From positions 1-64,000 of the forward strand of contig JAFSFY010000057.1 in assembly GCA_017434985.1 (NCBI GenBank): 64,000 nucleotides of DNA. The letters run 5' to 3'. A program made the translations under genes and the position numbers. Positions 25,141 to 33,856 of the stretch are shown piece by piece. Each line of letters starts with the position of its first letter. Position 1 is the stretch's first letter. The stretch comes from Clostridia bacterium. GTDB taxonomy: Bacteria > Bacillota > Clostridia > Oscillospirales > Acutalibacteraceae. The notes under the pieces were generated by a model that was not told where the DNA came from, did not search any database, and worked only from the letters and a program-made list of their open reading frames with translations.

Positions 25141-27276
25141 TTATTCAGCTTCAACGGCGTTTTTGATGGTCGCGTACACAACAGCATCCGCGCAACCCCA
25201 GAACGGACTGGTTTTGTAGTTCTCGATCTTGGAGTTGTAGATGTCATAGTAGTAGTTGGAGTACAGCGGGATATCGGGAACCAAGGAGTTCCATTTCTCG
25301 ATGTAAGCTTTCCACCACTCGTTGTATTCCGCTTCGGTCTTGGCGTTGTACACCATCGCCATGGAGAGATAATCCATACCGAGGTTTTCAGCGCCGGCAG
25401 CTTTCGCAGCAGCCAAAGCATCCGCATAGGACAGTTTCTCAGCGGTGATGTCATAGGGATACTTCGCATCGTCGGGATCGAAGAACTTGTTGGAAGAATA
25501 GCCAAAGTACTTCGGATCGCTGGACCAGTTGAACGCATAGTCATAGATAGCGGAGTTCCAGCCGGTAGCCAGGTTGAACATACCGTAAGTGGGAGTACCG
25601 CCGTAGCCGTAGCTCTCTTCACGATAGATCTCGCCGAGGAGTTTGTCGAAGTCACCGGTGGTGGAACGGATCACCATACCGGCGGAAGTAACTTCCGCGC
25701 TGTTCGCCAAGGAGGTGCCGATCAAGTCGGTCACGTCGTTGGGGGTGGTGCCGAACCAGTTGATGACGAGCGGCATGTAATAGTCGTTGCCGACTTTCAC
25801 GGTTTTGTATTCCACACCGTCGGTGTTGGCCACGGAGGTGTAGGTTTTGTTGACGCCGTCGCAAGCAGCAGCTTCTTCAGCGGTCAATTTCTTATAGCGG
25901 ACAGCGTCCACACCGGTGGCGCCTTCCACGTAGGCTTCGCCCTTGGAGTTGTAGACCCAGCCGTTGTCTTCGAGGACCTTCTTAGCGGAAGCCAAGGAGT
26001 ACTCGTAGCTGTTGAGTTGGATGGTGTCTTTCACAGCGAGCCATTGCGCGAAGTCAGGAGAATACGGGCCGTGCACCACTTGACCGTAACCGCCGGTGAA
26101 GGTGGAGCAGAACGCGTTTCTGTCGAGCAAGTAGGTGATGGCTTGACGCACTTCGTTGAACATCGTGGGACCGAAGTCGCATTCGAATTGGATCTTACCG
26201 TAGCCGGCACGTTGATAGTGGTTCTCCGCCAATTTGCCTTCGGAGGCTTTCATCGCGTCGAGAGCCGCTTTGGTGTCGGTACCGCCGGTGATGTTGGCGA
26301 GAACGTCGATAACACCGTTCTTCAACTGGTCAAGTTGAGTCTCGGAAACGATCTTCACGTACACAACGGTGGTGATGGCCGGTTTTTGGCCTTCAAAGTT
26401 ACCCGCGAATTCGGGGTTGATCTTCAAGGTGACTTCTTTGGTGCTCTCATCCCAAGCCGAGATGGTGTAGGGACCGGAGAACGCGTATTTGGTCACGTCG
26501 TAACGAGCCGCTTTGAGGTGCTCGCTCTTCTCGTAGGTGAGGGTTTCGGCGGTGGAATCAGCCGCTTTCTTGTACCAAGCATCGGTCAAGTAAGCACCGT
26601 TACCGTCGTCCTTCACTTCCACGCCTTCACCCAACACGAGGTCGAGCGGATAGGGCGTGACAGCGCCGTAGGTGTTCGCATAGTAGTAGGGATAGAAGCC
26701 CGCTTCTTTGCTAACGGTCAGCGAGAATTTGTAGTCGCCGAGCAAACGAACGCCGGCAAACTCTTTGGTGGCACCTTTCACTTCAACGTCGGCACCAACG
26801 TAGGCTTTGAAGCTATCGAAACCGACAAAGGCTTGGCCGGACATACCGGTGTGGCCCGCATTGACGGAAACGTTCGTGCTGAAAGCCAAAACGTAAGCCA
26901 AGTAGTTGACAGCCTTCACTTCAGAACCATCGCTGAATTTGAGACCGGGGTTGATTTCGACGGTCACGACCAAGTTGCCGTTCTCGTCTTCAACTTCCGA
27001 GTGCTCTTTGACAACCGTTTGGTTCCACACATAGGCACCGTTTTGGTTGGTTTCCATGGTGGAGTAACCGGTAGTCAAGCGGTTGATGTCTTGGTCAGAC
27101 GCGCCGGCAGAGCTGCCGCCGAAACCGGGCCAGCGGAAGTCGCCGGAAAGTTCCGTCACGTTACCAAGGATGACTTTGTTCTCGTTTTTCTCAACTTTTT
27201 CGCCGCAACCCGCGAACATGCCAAGGCACAACAGGGCGACGAGGAGCAGAGCAAGAACTTTTGAGAATTTGCGCAT
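25141..27276 (-). CDS. oppA: Oligopeptide-binding lipoprotein, family 5 solute-binding protein
   Basis: The protein starts with a lipoprotein signal peptide: MRKFSKV, a hydrophobic core, and the lipobox FAGC at about 21-24. The mature part (about 690 residues) fits family 5 binding proteins: an N-terminal lobe with PGLKFSDGSEVKAVNYLAYVLAFST near 105 (the usual LKFHDGTPVTAEDV region), the EVRQAITYLLDRNAFCS segment near 370 and C-terminal lobe. It is longer than common OppA (about 540-600), with extra loops rich in Asp and Gly. AAGGAGAGG lies before the ATG. First gene of the operon. Confidence 0.93.
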   Translation of the reverse strand: MRKFSKVLALLLVALLCLGMFAGCGEKVEKNENKVILGNVTELSGDFRWPGFGGSSAGASDQDINRLTTGYSTMETNQNGAYVWNQTVVKEHSEVEDENGNLVVTVEINPGLKFSDGSEVKAVNYLAYVLAFSTNVSVNAGHTGMSGQAFVGFDSFKAYVGADVEVKGATKEFAGVRLLGDYKFSLTVSKEAGFYPYYYANTYGAVTPYPLDLVLGEGVEVKDDGNGAYLTDAWYKKAADSTAETLTYEKSEHLKAARYDVTKYAFSGPYTISAWDESTKEVTLKINPEFAGNFEGQKPAITTVVYVKIVSETQLDQLKNGVIDVLANITGGTDTKAALDAMKASEGKLAENHYQRAGYGKIQFECDFGPTMFNEVRQAITYLLDRNAFCSTFTGGYGQVVHGPYSPDFAQWLAVKDTIQLNSYEYSLASAKKVLEDNGWVYNSKGEAYVEGATGVDAVRYKKLTAEEAAACDGVNKTYTSVANTDGVEYKTVKVGNDYYMPLVINWFGTTPNDVTDLIGTSLANSAEVTSAGMVIRSTTGDFDKLLGEIYREESYGYGGTPTYGMFNLATGWNSAIYDYAFNWSSDPKYFGYSSNKFFDPDDAKYPYDITAEKLSYADALAAAKAAGAENLGMDYLSMAMVYNAKTEAEYNEWWKAYIEKWNSLVPDIPLYSNYYYDIYNSKIENYKTSPFWGCADAVVYATIKNAVEAE

Positions 27277-27340
27277 AAATATCCTCTCCTTCTTTTTCTT
27301 ATATTAGCGAGTTACCCTCGCATAATATACAATTAAACCA

Positions 27341-27365
27341 TTATGGCACATAAAATGTGCCATAA
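27341..27365. promoter_or_regulatory. Perfect palindrome upstream of oppA, candidate operator
   Basis: TTATGGCACA, five bases, TGTGCCATAA: ten-base arms without mismatch. It lies about 65 bases before the oppA start, just above AT-rich -10 candidates (TATATT/TATTAT near 27330), so a dimeric repressor here could block the -35 region. It lacks a T tract. Confidence 0.6.
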
Positions 27366-27386
27366 CAAAAGGGGTACCCCTTTTGT
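27365..27386 (-). terminator. 22-base perfect palindrome after pepF, probable terminator
   Basis: ACAAAAGGGGTACCCCTTTTGT, 7 bases after the pepF stop and touching the next palindrome. As RNA it gives a nine-pair stem with a short U-containing tail (TTTTGTTAT). The tail is weak, so partial readthrough into opp is possible. Confidence 0.55.
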
Positions 27387-27392
27387 CTTTTA

Positions 27393-29096
27393 TCAGGCAA
27401 TGTCGCTCAAATCAAACGCCGCCAACCAACGATTGGCCACGTCACACACATTGCGCAGGCAAGTTTCTTCAAACGGGCTATCCAATCCCGCGTTTTTGAG
27501 CAGTTCGGTGAACACACGGCTGCCGCCTTGCGAGGTGTACGCCATATAGTGCTTCCATGCATCTTTGGGATCCGCTTGAATCTTCGCCCAGAATTGCAAC
27601 GCCACGGTTTGGGCAAGGCAATAGTCGATATAGTAGAACGGGCTGGAATAAATGTGATGTTGACGTTGCCACCCCTCCCCTTCGCTGTAGAAAGGAATGT
27701 CGCCGTCAAGTTTCATCCACGGCATATACACGCCGAGCAGTTCTTTCCACTTCGCATGACGGTCGGCCGGTGTCATTTCGGGGTGTTCGTACACCTCGTG
27801 TTGGAAATGATCCACCAACGTGCCGTACGGAATAAACGTGAGGGCACCCGCCAAATGGCTGTACATAAACTTGCGCGTATCCGCGCCGAAGAAGCCTTCT
27901 GCCCACGGCCACGCAAAGAATTCCATCGACATCGAGTGAACTTCGCAACCTTCCATGCTGGGCCAAATGGTCTCCATCGGAATGCGTTTGCGATTGAGCC
28001 AATCGGCAAACGCGTGACCCGCTTCGTGGGTAACCACTTCCACGTCGTGTTGGGTACCGTTAAAGTTGGCAAAAATGAACGGTACTTCGTAAGCGTGAAG
28101 CGAGGTGCAGTAACCGCCGCCCGCTTTCCCCTCGGTAGAGAGCACGTCCAACAGTTCGTTATCCAACATCGTGTTGAAAAATTCGCTGGTTTCGGGAGAC
28201 AACTCATCGTAAAACACTTTGCCGTGTGCCAAAATATCGTCCGGCGTTCCGCAGGGTTTGGGATTGCCGGAACGGAACATCAAAGCATTGTCCGCAAAAC
28301 TCATCGGATAGGTCTTGCCCAAGCGCTTGGCCTGTTCGCGGTAGATCGCATCTGCCACCGGCACCAAATACTTCACAACGGCGGCGCGGAATTTTTCCAC
28401 GTCTTCTTTTCCGTAGCAGTTGCGGCCCATATTGTAATAACCGAGTTCCGTGTATCCCGCGTAACCCAATTTCTTACCCATTGCATCACGCAAAGTGGTC
28501 AACTCATGATAAATGTTATCCAGTTTTTCTTGGTTATCTTTGTACCATTGGCCCTCCGCCTTCCAGGCAGCCAAACGGCGCTCGTCATCCGCATCGGTTT
28601 TAAACGGCGACATCTGCGAAATGGTATACTCGCCGCCTTCAAACGGGATCTTCGCGGAAGCCAACAGCTTTTCGTATTCCTGGGTCAATTCATTCTCTTT
28701 TTGCAATTCGGGAATGATGTCCGGTGAAAACGCTTTCAGCGCGATTTCGGCATTGAGGAACATTACGTCACCGAATTCTTCGGCAAACTCTTTGCGGAAA
28801 GGCGAAGCTAAGAGCGCCATCGTCCATTTTTGTTGATACTCTTGTAATTCCGGCATCGTCACGTTCCAGAACTTCATTTCTTCATCGTAGAAAGTATCAC
28901 GCGTATCAATGGAATGACGAATATGTGCCAACGTGCCGTTGGTGGCAAAGTTCTTAATAAACTCTTCCTTTTCCAAAAAAACGGCGCGCGCTTGCTCGTA
29001 AGTTGCTGCATCGGCCAATGCCTTCGTCAACATCTCCAATTGTTGTTTCGCCGCCTCGGGATCGGGGCGATGATACGGCATTTCGGAAAATTTCAT
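27393..29096 (-). CDS. pepF: M3-family oligoendopeptidase (PepF type)
   Basis: A cytoplasmic zinc peptidase that degrades short peptides. VVTHEAGHAFADW near residue 350 is the HExxH zinc site of family M3, and the third ligand Glu comes in PSMEGCEVHSMSMEFF about 25 residues later, the family order. It has no signal peptide. Length 567 fits the M3 oligoendopeptidase subfamily. It lies directly upstream of the oligopeptide importer, in keeping with a role in using imported peptides. GGAGGG is 7 bases before the ATG. Confidence 0.94.
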   Translation of the reverse strand: MKFSEMPYHRPDPEAAKQQLEMLTKALADAATYEQARAVFLEKEEFIKNFATNGTLAHIRHSIDTRDTFYDEEMKFWNVTMPELQEYQQKWTMALLASPFRKEFAEEFGDVMFLNAEIALKAFSPDIIPELQKENELTQEYEKLLASAKIPFEGGEYTISQMSPFKTDADDERRLAAWKAEGQWYKDNQEKLDNIYHELTTLRDAMGKKLGYAGYTELGYYNMGRNCYGKEDVEKFRAAVVKYLVPVADAIYREQAKRLGKTYPMSFADNALMFRSGNPKPCGTPDDILAHGKVFYDELSPETSEFFNTMLDNELLDVLSTEGKAGGGYCTSLHAYEVPFIFANFNGTQHDVEVVTHEAGHAFADWLNRKRIPMETIWPSMEGCEVHSMSMEFFAWPWAEGFFGADTRKFMYSHLAGALTFIPYGTLVDHFQHEVYEHPEMTPADRHAKWKELLGVYMPWMKLDGDIPFYSEGEGWQRQHHIYSSPFYYIDYCLAQTVALQFWAKIQADPKDAWKHYMAYTSQGGSRVFTELLKNAGLDSPFEETCLRNVCDVANRWLAAFDLSDIA

Positions 29097-29158
29097 GAGA
29101 TACCCTCCGCAAAATCAACGAATCCACAAGTCGTATGCAGACCCAAATATTTATACTA

Positions 29159-29187
29159 AATATAGCACATAAAACAAATTAAGGCAA
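29159..29187 (-). promoter_or_regulatory. Sigma-A promoter of pepF
   Basis: Minus-strand TTGCCT (29187-29182), 17-base spacer, TATATT (29164-29159), about 60 bases before the pepF start. Confidence 0.65.
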
Positions 29188-29245
29188 GGCTTTCCTTTAG
29201 TTTTTTGCAACTTTGTAACTAAATTTATGCATTTTCACAAAGCAA

Positions 29246-29299
29246 AGGCCCCCTTTCTTGTCTGTTATCACGTGAAACAGCATTCAGGGGGCCTTGTTT
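29246..29299 (-). terminator. Terminator after the SipL-like gene
   Basis: Minus-strand AAGGCCCCCT and AGGGGGCCTTT close an arm that holds an inner CTGTT/AACAG stem, followed by a T-rich tail. Confidence 0.72.
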
Positions 29300-29302
29300 G
29301 TA

Positions 29303-30835
29303 TTAGGGTGTCAACATTATCATACAATCATTTTGCAAAACGTCATCTGCAGTTAAATTGTTCTCATAACACACATTCTCTATGGCAATCCGATGTTTCT
29401 TTCCGATTTCCCAAACCGACTCTCCTTTTTCGGCAAAATAGATCTTCGCGCAACATTTCTCCTTTTTCTCTTTACCTTCATCGTTTTCTTTTTCCATCAT
29501 TTCCATTTCCGAAACCGTCTGAATTTTTCTTATCGCAGACGTACAAAACTCCACTGCGAGCGTTACAGTCAATTCGCAGAAAGTTCCCTGTATCCTCCAT
29601 GCTGTTTTTAACACGTTTATACGTATTTGATTCGACTCAGCCAAACCTTGTAACGGAACGTTGAGTTCAATCGGCCTTTCATAAAAAGCAAGCGAATGAT
29701 TCTTATTCCGCGTCAACATAGAAACCGTAGCGGCGATGGCAAGAATTTTCCCCTCATCTCTCAAGGATTCGGATACCGATTCAATATCACACCACAAATC
29801 CTCCGGATATTCAATTTCCGTATCCGGCAATTCCCATGTAGCCGAAGCACTTTCAAGCCGATTTTCCGCGGTAGTAACGGCACAAAATTCCATCAACTCC
29901 ATCGAGTTTTTAATTGTACAATCAGTACGATAAGCGTCGGTAAGAACACTAACGTTCTCAGTGCAAAAAGCACCCAATTCCAGATTGATTTTCAAACTAA
30001 CACTTAATAGTTTATTTTCTCCAACGGTTGTCTGTGCAGGATGCACTTCACAATGCGAAACCGCTGTTTGGCAAAAGCAGAGATGATCTTCTTCCAAGCC
30101 CTCTAAATCCACAATTTGACTAAACGGAATATGGTTTTCTGAACACCCGATTTTCCCGCTTTCGCCATTCATAACATAGATGGTTCGTAAGAAAACCTCC
30201 CCTTTGACAATCGCTTTGTTTTTGATGGCTTTACATTCTGTCACATGGGAAACGGCACTGCTTCGCAACAAAGTATGCGCTTCCACACTATCGGCCAATT
30301 CCAGTGTTTCGTTTATGGTAAAGCTTTTTGACTTTCCGCCAACCAACCGCGAGTACGGAACCGTTTCCACTTTAGTTTGGCATTCCTTTTCCAAAGGGAG
30401 CTCCAAACAAATTTTTTCTCGTTCCGCATAACGGATCAACTTCACACTGAAAGTGCCATGAATGTCCACACGGCGCGGACTGATTGCACGACAGTTAACG
30501 ACATTGTTCTGAGCGAAGAACTTGATAAAAGAATCGTCTTTTGTTTCTTTGAGCGGGAATGAACAGCCAAACGCCTGCACCGTTTCAAACGTGTACACGT
30601 TGTTTCTCTCCTCATCCGAATACAGGATTTGGATTTTGGTCGTCCCCTCCACCATCACACGATCGCCGCTTATTTGATGGTGTTGCACCATCGGTTCAGC
30701 AATGCACTTGAAAATAGCGGCAATATCCGGCAAATAGTCCGGAAGCAGCAAGTCGCAATCAAGCGATTCTTCCGACACTTCTTCCGGCAATATTTCCATT
30801 GCCTTTATGCACCTTTTCGCGATTTGAAGTTCCAT
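29303..30835 (-). CDS. DUF3794 (SPOCS) and LysM protein, SipL-like spore morphogenesis factor
   Basis: The N-terminal part opens with the DUF3794 pattern (LPDYLPDIAAIFKCIAEP near residue 30, VMVEGTTKIQILYSDEE near 60) and this beta-rich module seems to repeat up to about residue 420. After a Lys/Glu linker the last 45 residues form a LysM: GESVWEIGKKHRIAIENVCYENN near 465. This is the architecture of C. difficile SipL, which binds SpoIVA on the forespore surface and starts coat assembly in the mother cell. It lies downstream of spoVM, the other partner of SpoIVA, behind a probable sigma-E promoter. Exact orthology is inferred. Confidence 0.88.
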   Translation of the reverse strand: MELQIAKRCIKAMEILPEEVSEESLDCDLLLPDYLPDIAAIFKCIAEPMVQHHQISGDRVMVEGTTKIQILYSDEERNNVYTFETVQAFGCSFPLKETKDDSFIKFFAQNNVVNCRAISPRRVDIHGTFSVKLIRYAEREKICLELPLEKECQTKVETVPYSRLVGGKSKSFTINETLELADSVEAHTLLRSSAVSHVTECKAIKNKAIVKGEVFLRTIYVMNGESGKIGCSENHIPFSQIVDLEGLEEDHLCFCQTAVSHCEVHPAQTTVGENKLLSVSLKINLELGAFCTENVSVLTDAYRTDCTIKNSMELMEFCAVTTAENRLESASATWELPDTEIEYPEDLWCDIESVSESLRDEGKILAIAATVSMLTRNKNHSLAFYERPIELNVPLQGLAESNQIRINVLKTAWRIQGTFCELTVTLAVEFCTSAIRKIQTVSEMEMMEKENDEGKEKKEKCCAKIYFAEKGESVWEIGKKHRIAIENVCYENNLTADDVLQNDCMIMLTP

Positions 30836-30869
30836 AGTCGTTCTCTCCTTTTCACAGCTTCTTTGCTAC

Positions 30870-30898
30870 ACTATATTCGAAAGAACGGCAGAATATGC
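30870..30898 (-). promoter_or_regulatory. Candidate sigma-E promoter before the SipL-like gene
   Basis: Minus-strand GCATATT (30898-30892) matches the Bacillus sigma-E -35 consensus; 14 bases later AATATAGT (30877-30870) matches most of CATACAnT. It sits about 35 bases before the start codon and overlaps the T tract of the spoVM terminator. Mother-cell expression is what SipL needs. Confidence 0.5.
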
Positions 30899-30935
30899 AA
30901 AAAGCGAGTATTGGAAAAACCAATACTCGCTTTTC
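30897..30935 (-). terminator. Terminator after spoVM
   Basis: Minus-strand stem AAAAGCGAGTATTGG / CCAATACTCGCTTTT with a five-base loop and T tail, directly after the spoVM stop. Confidence 0.9.
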
Positions 30936-30936
30936 T

Positions 30937-31026
30937 TCATTCGATTGGTGCTCCTTTTTTGATTTTAAACCAACTTCTTAACAAGGTTCCAAGGAATTTC
31001 GGGCTTTTCACAACAACGATCTGCAT
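30937..31026 (-). CDS. spoVM: Stage V sporulation protein M (29 residues)
   Basis: This tiny frame is easy to miss. ATG at 31026 follows GGGGG by 7 bases and encodes 29 residues with KSPKFLGTLLR near the N-terminus, matching the KLPKFLGGIVR core of Bacillus SpoVM, including the Pro that makes the amphipathic helix sense membrane curvature. In Bacillus, SpoVM sits on the convex forespore membrane and anchors SpoIVA. Its place between a small membrane peptide and a SipL-like gene, with its own terminator, supports the call. The C-terminus (FKIKKGAPIE) is charged as expected. Confidence 0.88.
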   Translation of the reverse strand: MQIVVVKSPKFLGTLLRSWFKIKKGAPIE

Positions 31027-31048
31027 AGCATATCCCCCTATCGTAAGT

Positions 31049-31198
31049 TCAGCCGCACTTTAGCAGTGAAAGTCCGGCGAGAATCAAAAGGAAAGCCGCA
31101 ATGATTAAAATAAAGCGCAACGGAAAGGCAATCACCAGTAAAACGCCAATCCCGAATGCCAAACAATATCCGCCGCATCCTTTGTTTCTTCTGTACAT
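31049..31198 (-). CDS. Small hydrophobic membrane peptide (49 residues) upstream of spoVM
   Basis: ATG at 31198 follows GGGAG by 6 bases. The product begins MYRRNKGCGGYC, then is almost wholly hydrophobic (two short helices separated by FPLR) and ends LLKCG. I do not recognise a family. It lies 22 bases before spoVM and is probably cotranscribed with it, so a role at the forespore or mother-cell membrane is plausible but unproven. The clear ribosome binding site, the start and the lack of any competing gene support it as real. Confidence 0.7.
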   Translation of the reverse strand: MYRRNKGCGGYCLAFGIGVLLVIAFPLRFILIIAAFLLILAGLSLLKCG

Positions 31199-31269
31199 AA
31201 CGCTCTCCCCTTTTGTCTTCTACATTATCAGTTTATTCGGCAAAGTCAAAAGGGTGAGTAAAACAAAAA

Positions 31270-31305
31270 GAAAACCCGTGCAAAAATGCACGGGTTTTCA
31301 AACAC
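31270..31305 (-). terminator. Terminator after the MsmX-type ATPase gene
   Basis: Minus-strand stem AAAACCCGTGCA / TGCACGGGTTTT with a short loop, followed by CTTTTTG. Confidence 0.88.
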
Positions 31306-31309
31306 TCGA

Positions 31310-32464
31310 TTAGTTGCAGATGGTTTTCTCGGTGTCTTTGTCGAAGAGATGAATCTTGGTGTTATCCAAAACCATATCGATCTCGTCACCGGGACGCGCC
31401 ACGGAAGTGGGATCCACGCGGGCGACCATATTGAAGCCTTCCACATTGAAGTACAAGAAGGTTTCGGAACCCATAAGCTCGGTAACTTCAATGTTGGCAC
31501 GGATGCGGCAATCCGCAAAAGCTTCCATAAAGCGAGGCTCGTCATGCACGTCTTCGGGACGGATGCCCATCACGATCTCTCTCTCGTCAGCTTTGCCGAG
31601 ATACTCGTCCAAAATGCCTTTGTGGTTTTTGGATTCGGGCAACGGAATGAGGTATTTGACACCTTTTCTCGTTTTGGTATCTTCGGTACCGAACTCGACG
31701 CAGAATTTGCCGTCAACCTTTTTCAACATACAATCCACAAAGTTCATTTGCGGGCTGCCGATAAAGCCGGCGACGAACATATTGCCGGGTTTGGAATAGA
31801 GGTTGTTCGGGGAATCCACTTGTTGAATCAAACCGTCTTTCATAACCACGATACGGTCGGCCATGGTCATAGCTTCGGTCTGGTCGTGGGTAACGTAGAT
31901 AAAGGTGGTACCCAATTTCTTGTGCAATTTGGAGATCTCCGTTCTCATTTGAGCACGAAGTTTCGCATCCAAGTTGGAGAGCGGTTCGTCAAGCAAGAAG
32001 ACCTTCGGCTCACGAACGATCGCACGACCCAACGCAACACGCTGACGTTGACCGCCGGACAAAGCCTTCGGTTTTCTGTCGAGCAAGTGAGCGATATCCA
32101 AAATACGAGCAGCTTCTTCCACGCGACGTTTGATTTCGTCACGAGGAGTTTTACGCAATTTCAAACCGAACGCCATATTGTCAAACACGGTCATGTGCGG
32201 ATACAGAGCGTAGTTTTGGAACACCATCGCGATGTCGCGATCTTTCGGGGCCACGTCGTTGACCAAACGATCGCCGATGTACAACTCACCGTCGGAAATC
32301 TCTTCCAAACCGGCAATCATACGCAAAGTGGTAGATTTACCGCAGCCGGAAGGACCGACCAAAATAATAAACTCTTTGTCTTTGATTTCCAAGTTGAAAT
32401 CGGAAACCGCAACAACGCCGCCGGGATACTTTTTGTAGATCCCTTTCAAGGACAAACTTGCCAT
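31310..32464 (-). CDS. msmX: ABC transporter ATP-binding protein of the MsmX/UgpC family
   Basis: The ATPase for carbohydrate importers. Walker [11 protein letters not shown] near residue 37, Q-loop [13 protein letters not shown], signature [16 protein letters not shown] near 135, Walker [12 protein letters not shown], then a C-terminal TOBE-type regulatory domain with [11 protein letters not shown]. 384 residues, family length. No permease or sugar-binding gene lies near it, as for MsmX of Bacillus, which serves several importers at once. GGAGG is 8 bases before the ATG. The 145 bases upstream are AT-rich, with no promoter I can call firmly. Confidence 0.93.
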   Translation of the reverse strand: MASLSLKGIYKKYPGGVVAVSDFNLEIKDKEFIILVGPSGCGKSTTLRMIAGLEEISDGELYIGDRLVNDVAPKDRDIAMVFQNYALYPHMTVFDNMAFGLKLRKTPRDEIKRRVEEAARILDIAHLLDRKPKALSGGQRQRVALGRAIVREPKVFLLDEPLSNLDAKLRAQMRTEISKLHKKLGTTFIYVTHDQTEAMTMADRIVVMKDGLIQQVDSPNNLYSKPGNMFVAGFIGSPQMNFVDCMLKKVDGKFCVEFGTEDTKTRKGVKYLIPLPESKNHKGILDEYLGKADEREIVMGIRPEDVHDEPRFMEAFADCRIRANIEVTELMGSETFLYFNVEGFNMVARVDPTSVARPGDEIDMVLDNTKIHLFDKDTEKTICN

Positions 32465-32609
32465 TTAATAACCTCCATATCTTTGAGCAGAAAAGTATAC
32501 AGCACCCTTCCACTATGATACCCATATTGTAACAAGATTTTCCGCATTATGCCATATCAATAGCAAACAAAGTTTTTAAAATCCTTTGTCTGTTTTTAAC
32601 AAAAACTTC

Positions 32610-33323
32610 TCACACAAACAGTTTCGACAACTCGTCTGCCGTTAAATAGCGGCTTTCCCCTTCCTTTAGACGGGTGTCCAGCTGCAACCGACCAATGGAA
32701 ACTCGCTTCAGCCAATTTACGCCGCGATCGCGCACACCGAACATTCGCTTGATCTGATGATATCGTCCCTCGGTGATCACGACTTCTGCCAATGGTTCGT
32801 TTCCGTCTTCTAAAATTTTGAGCGAAGCCGGACGACACAGCGTACCGTCCGCCAACACGATCCCCTCGCGAAAAGCGGCAACATCCTCATCCGACAACGG
32901 ACCGTCTAATCGAACATGATAGCACTTTGCCACCGCCTTTTTGGGGGCCAGCATACGATGGGCAAAATCACCGTCGTCCGTTAAGATAACCAACCCAACC
33001 GTATCTTTGTCAAGACGCCCTGCGGGAAACAGTCCTTTTCGTTGTTGTTCGGGCGGCAACAGATCCACTACCGTTTTCACCTTTGGATCACGCGAAACGC
33101 ACAAAATACCGGCCGGTTTATTCATCATCAAATAGACAAATTTTTGATACACGATCGGCGTTCCGTCCACAGCGACGACAACGTCGGCTTCTTCAATTTT
33201 GAAAGCTGCATCGCGGCACACGGCACCGTTTACCGTTACGCGCCCACGTCGAACCAGGCGCGTGGCATCGCTGCGGCTTAACGTGCCCTGCGAAGCAATG
33301 AATTTGTCCAATCGCTGTGACAT
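32610..33323 (-). CDS. rsuA: 16S rRNA pseudouridine synthase (RsuA family)
   Basis: An N-terminal S4 RNA-binding domain (MSQRLDKFIASQGTLSRSDATRLVRRGRVTVNG) is followed by the synthase domain. The catalytic Asp is in AGRLDKDTVGLVILT near residue 103, and the C-terminal EGRYHQIKRMFG motif is typical. 237 residues. The family isomerises a uridine in 16S rRNA (U516 in E. coli); the exact site here is inferred. Confidence 0.92.
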   Translation of the reverse strand: MSQRLDKFIASQGTLSRSDATRLVRRGRVTVNGAVCRDAAFKIEEADVVVAVDGTPIVYQKFVYLMMNKPAGILCVSRDPKVKTVVDLLPPEQQRKGLFPAGRLDKDTVGLVILTDDGDFAHRMLAPKKAVAKCYHVRLDGPLSDEDVAAFREGIVLADGTLCRPASLKILEDGNEPLAEVVITEGRYHQIKRMFGVRDRGVNWLKRVSIGRLQLDTRLKEGESRYLTADELSKLFV

Positions 33324-33342
33324 AACGTTTCACGTTCCTTTT

Positions 33343-33798
33343 TTAAATGAGAGGCGCCACCCCGTCGGCACCGGTGATATGGCCGGCGATCACCGTATCG
33401 CGATACACGTACAAGCACGCCTGTGTCGGAGAGTTTTCTGCGTTGAGAACACGGTAGGTGTACCGTTTTACTCGTTTTCCCAAATAGGCTTCCAGATCAA
33501 ACCCGACCTTTTTTTGAATTTCGTTGTACTTCTTGATGGTCTCATCGCTTTCATCGGGCAAGCGGATCTCCTCCACTTCCAGCGCTTCACCGTCGGTTTC
33601 ATACCCGAGATTTTTCAAAAAAGCAACACGTTCTTCCCCACTTCCGCCCCGTGTGCTGACCACCGGAATCTCGTTCGTGGAGATGGTATCCGCAGGCGGG
33701 ATCACCAAAGCCAACACGGCCACAACAGCCACCGCACAAACGGTAAGCAAGGAAAAAAGAATTTGTTTTTTGTCGGTTTTAACAGAAAGAACAAACAT
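33343..33798 (-). CDS. Single-pass membrane protein with a DUF4830-like domain
   Basis: A short basic N-terminus (SVKTDKKQ) precedes one membrane helix at about residues 12-34. The outer part, ending at residue 151, reads RVAFLKNLGYETDGEALEVEEIRLPDESDETIKKYNEIQKKVGFDLEAY, which I associate with DUF4830, a Clostridia family without known function. The start could be the ATG at 33798 or GTG codons at 33804 or 33810; AAAGGG lies just above them. It stands between the M24 peptidase and rsuA. Confidence 0.75.
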   Translation of the reverse strand: MFVLSVKTDKKQILFSLLTVCAVAVVAVLALVIPPADTISTNEIPVVSTRGGSGEERVAFLKNLGYETDGEALEVEEIRLPDESDETIKKYNEIQKKVGFDLEAYLGKRVKRYTYRVLNAENSPTQACLYVYRDTVIAGHITGADGVAPLI

Positions 33799-33856
33799 CT
33801 GCACACACACCCTTTACTGATCTTGATATCAGTATACGGGAAATGTCGATGCGATA

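Noticed and set aside
31101-31313. A 70-codon plus-strand frame near spoVM
   Set aside because: It overlaps the 49-residue gene and the terminator after the MsmX-type gene, and no site precedes it.
32465-32609. A promoter for the MsmX-type gene
   Set aside because: Several TATAAT-like words exist, but none has a -35 hexamer at a proper distance, so I do not call one.
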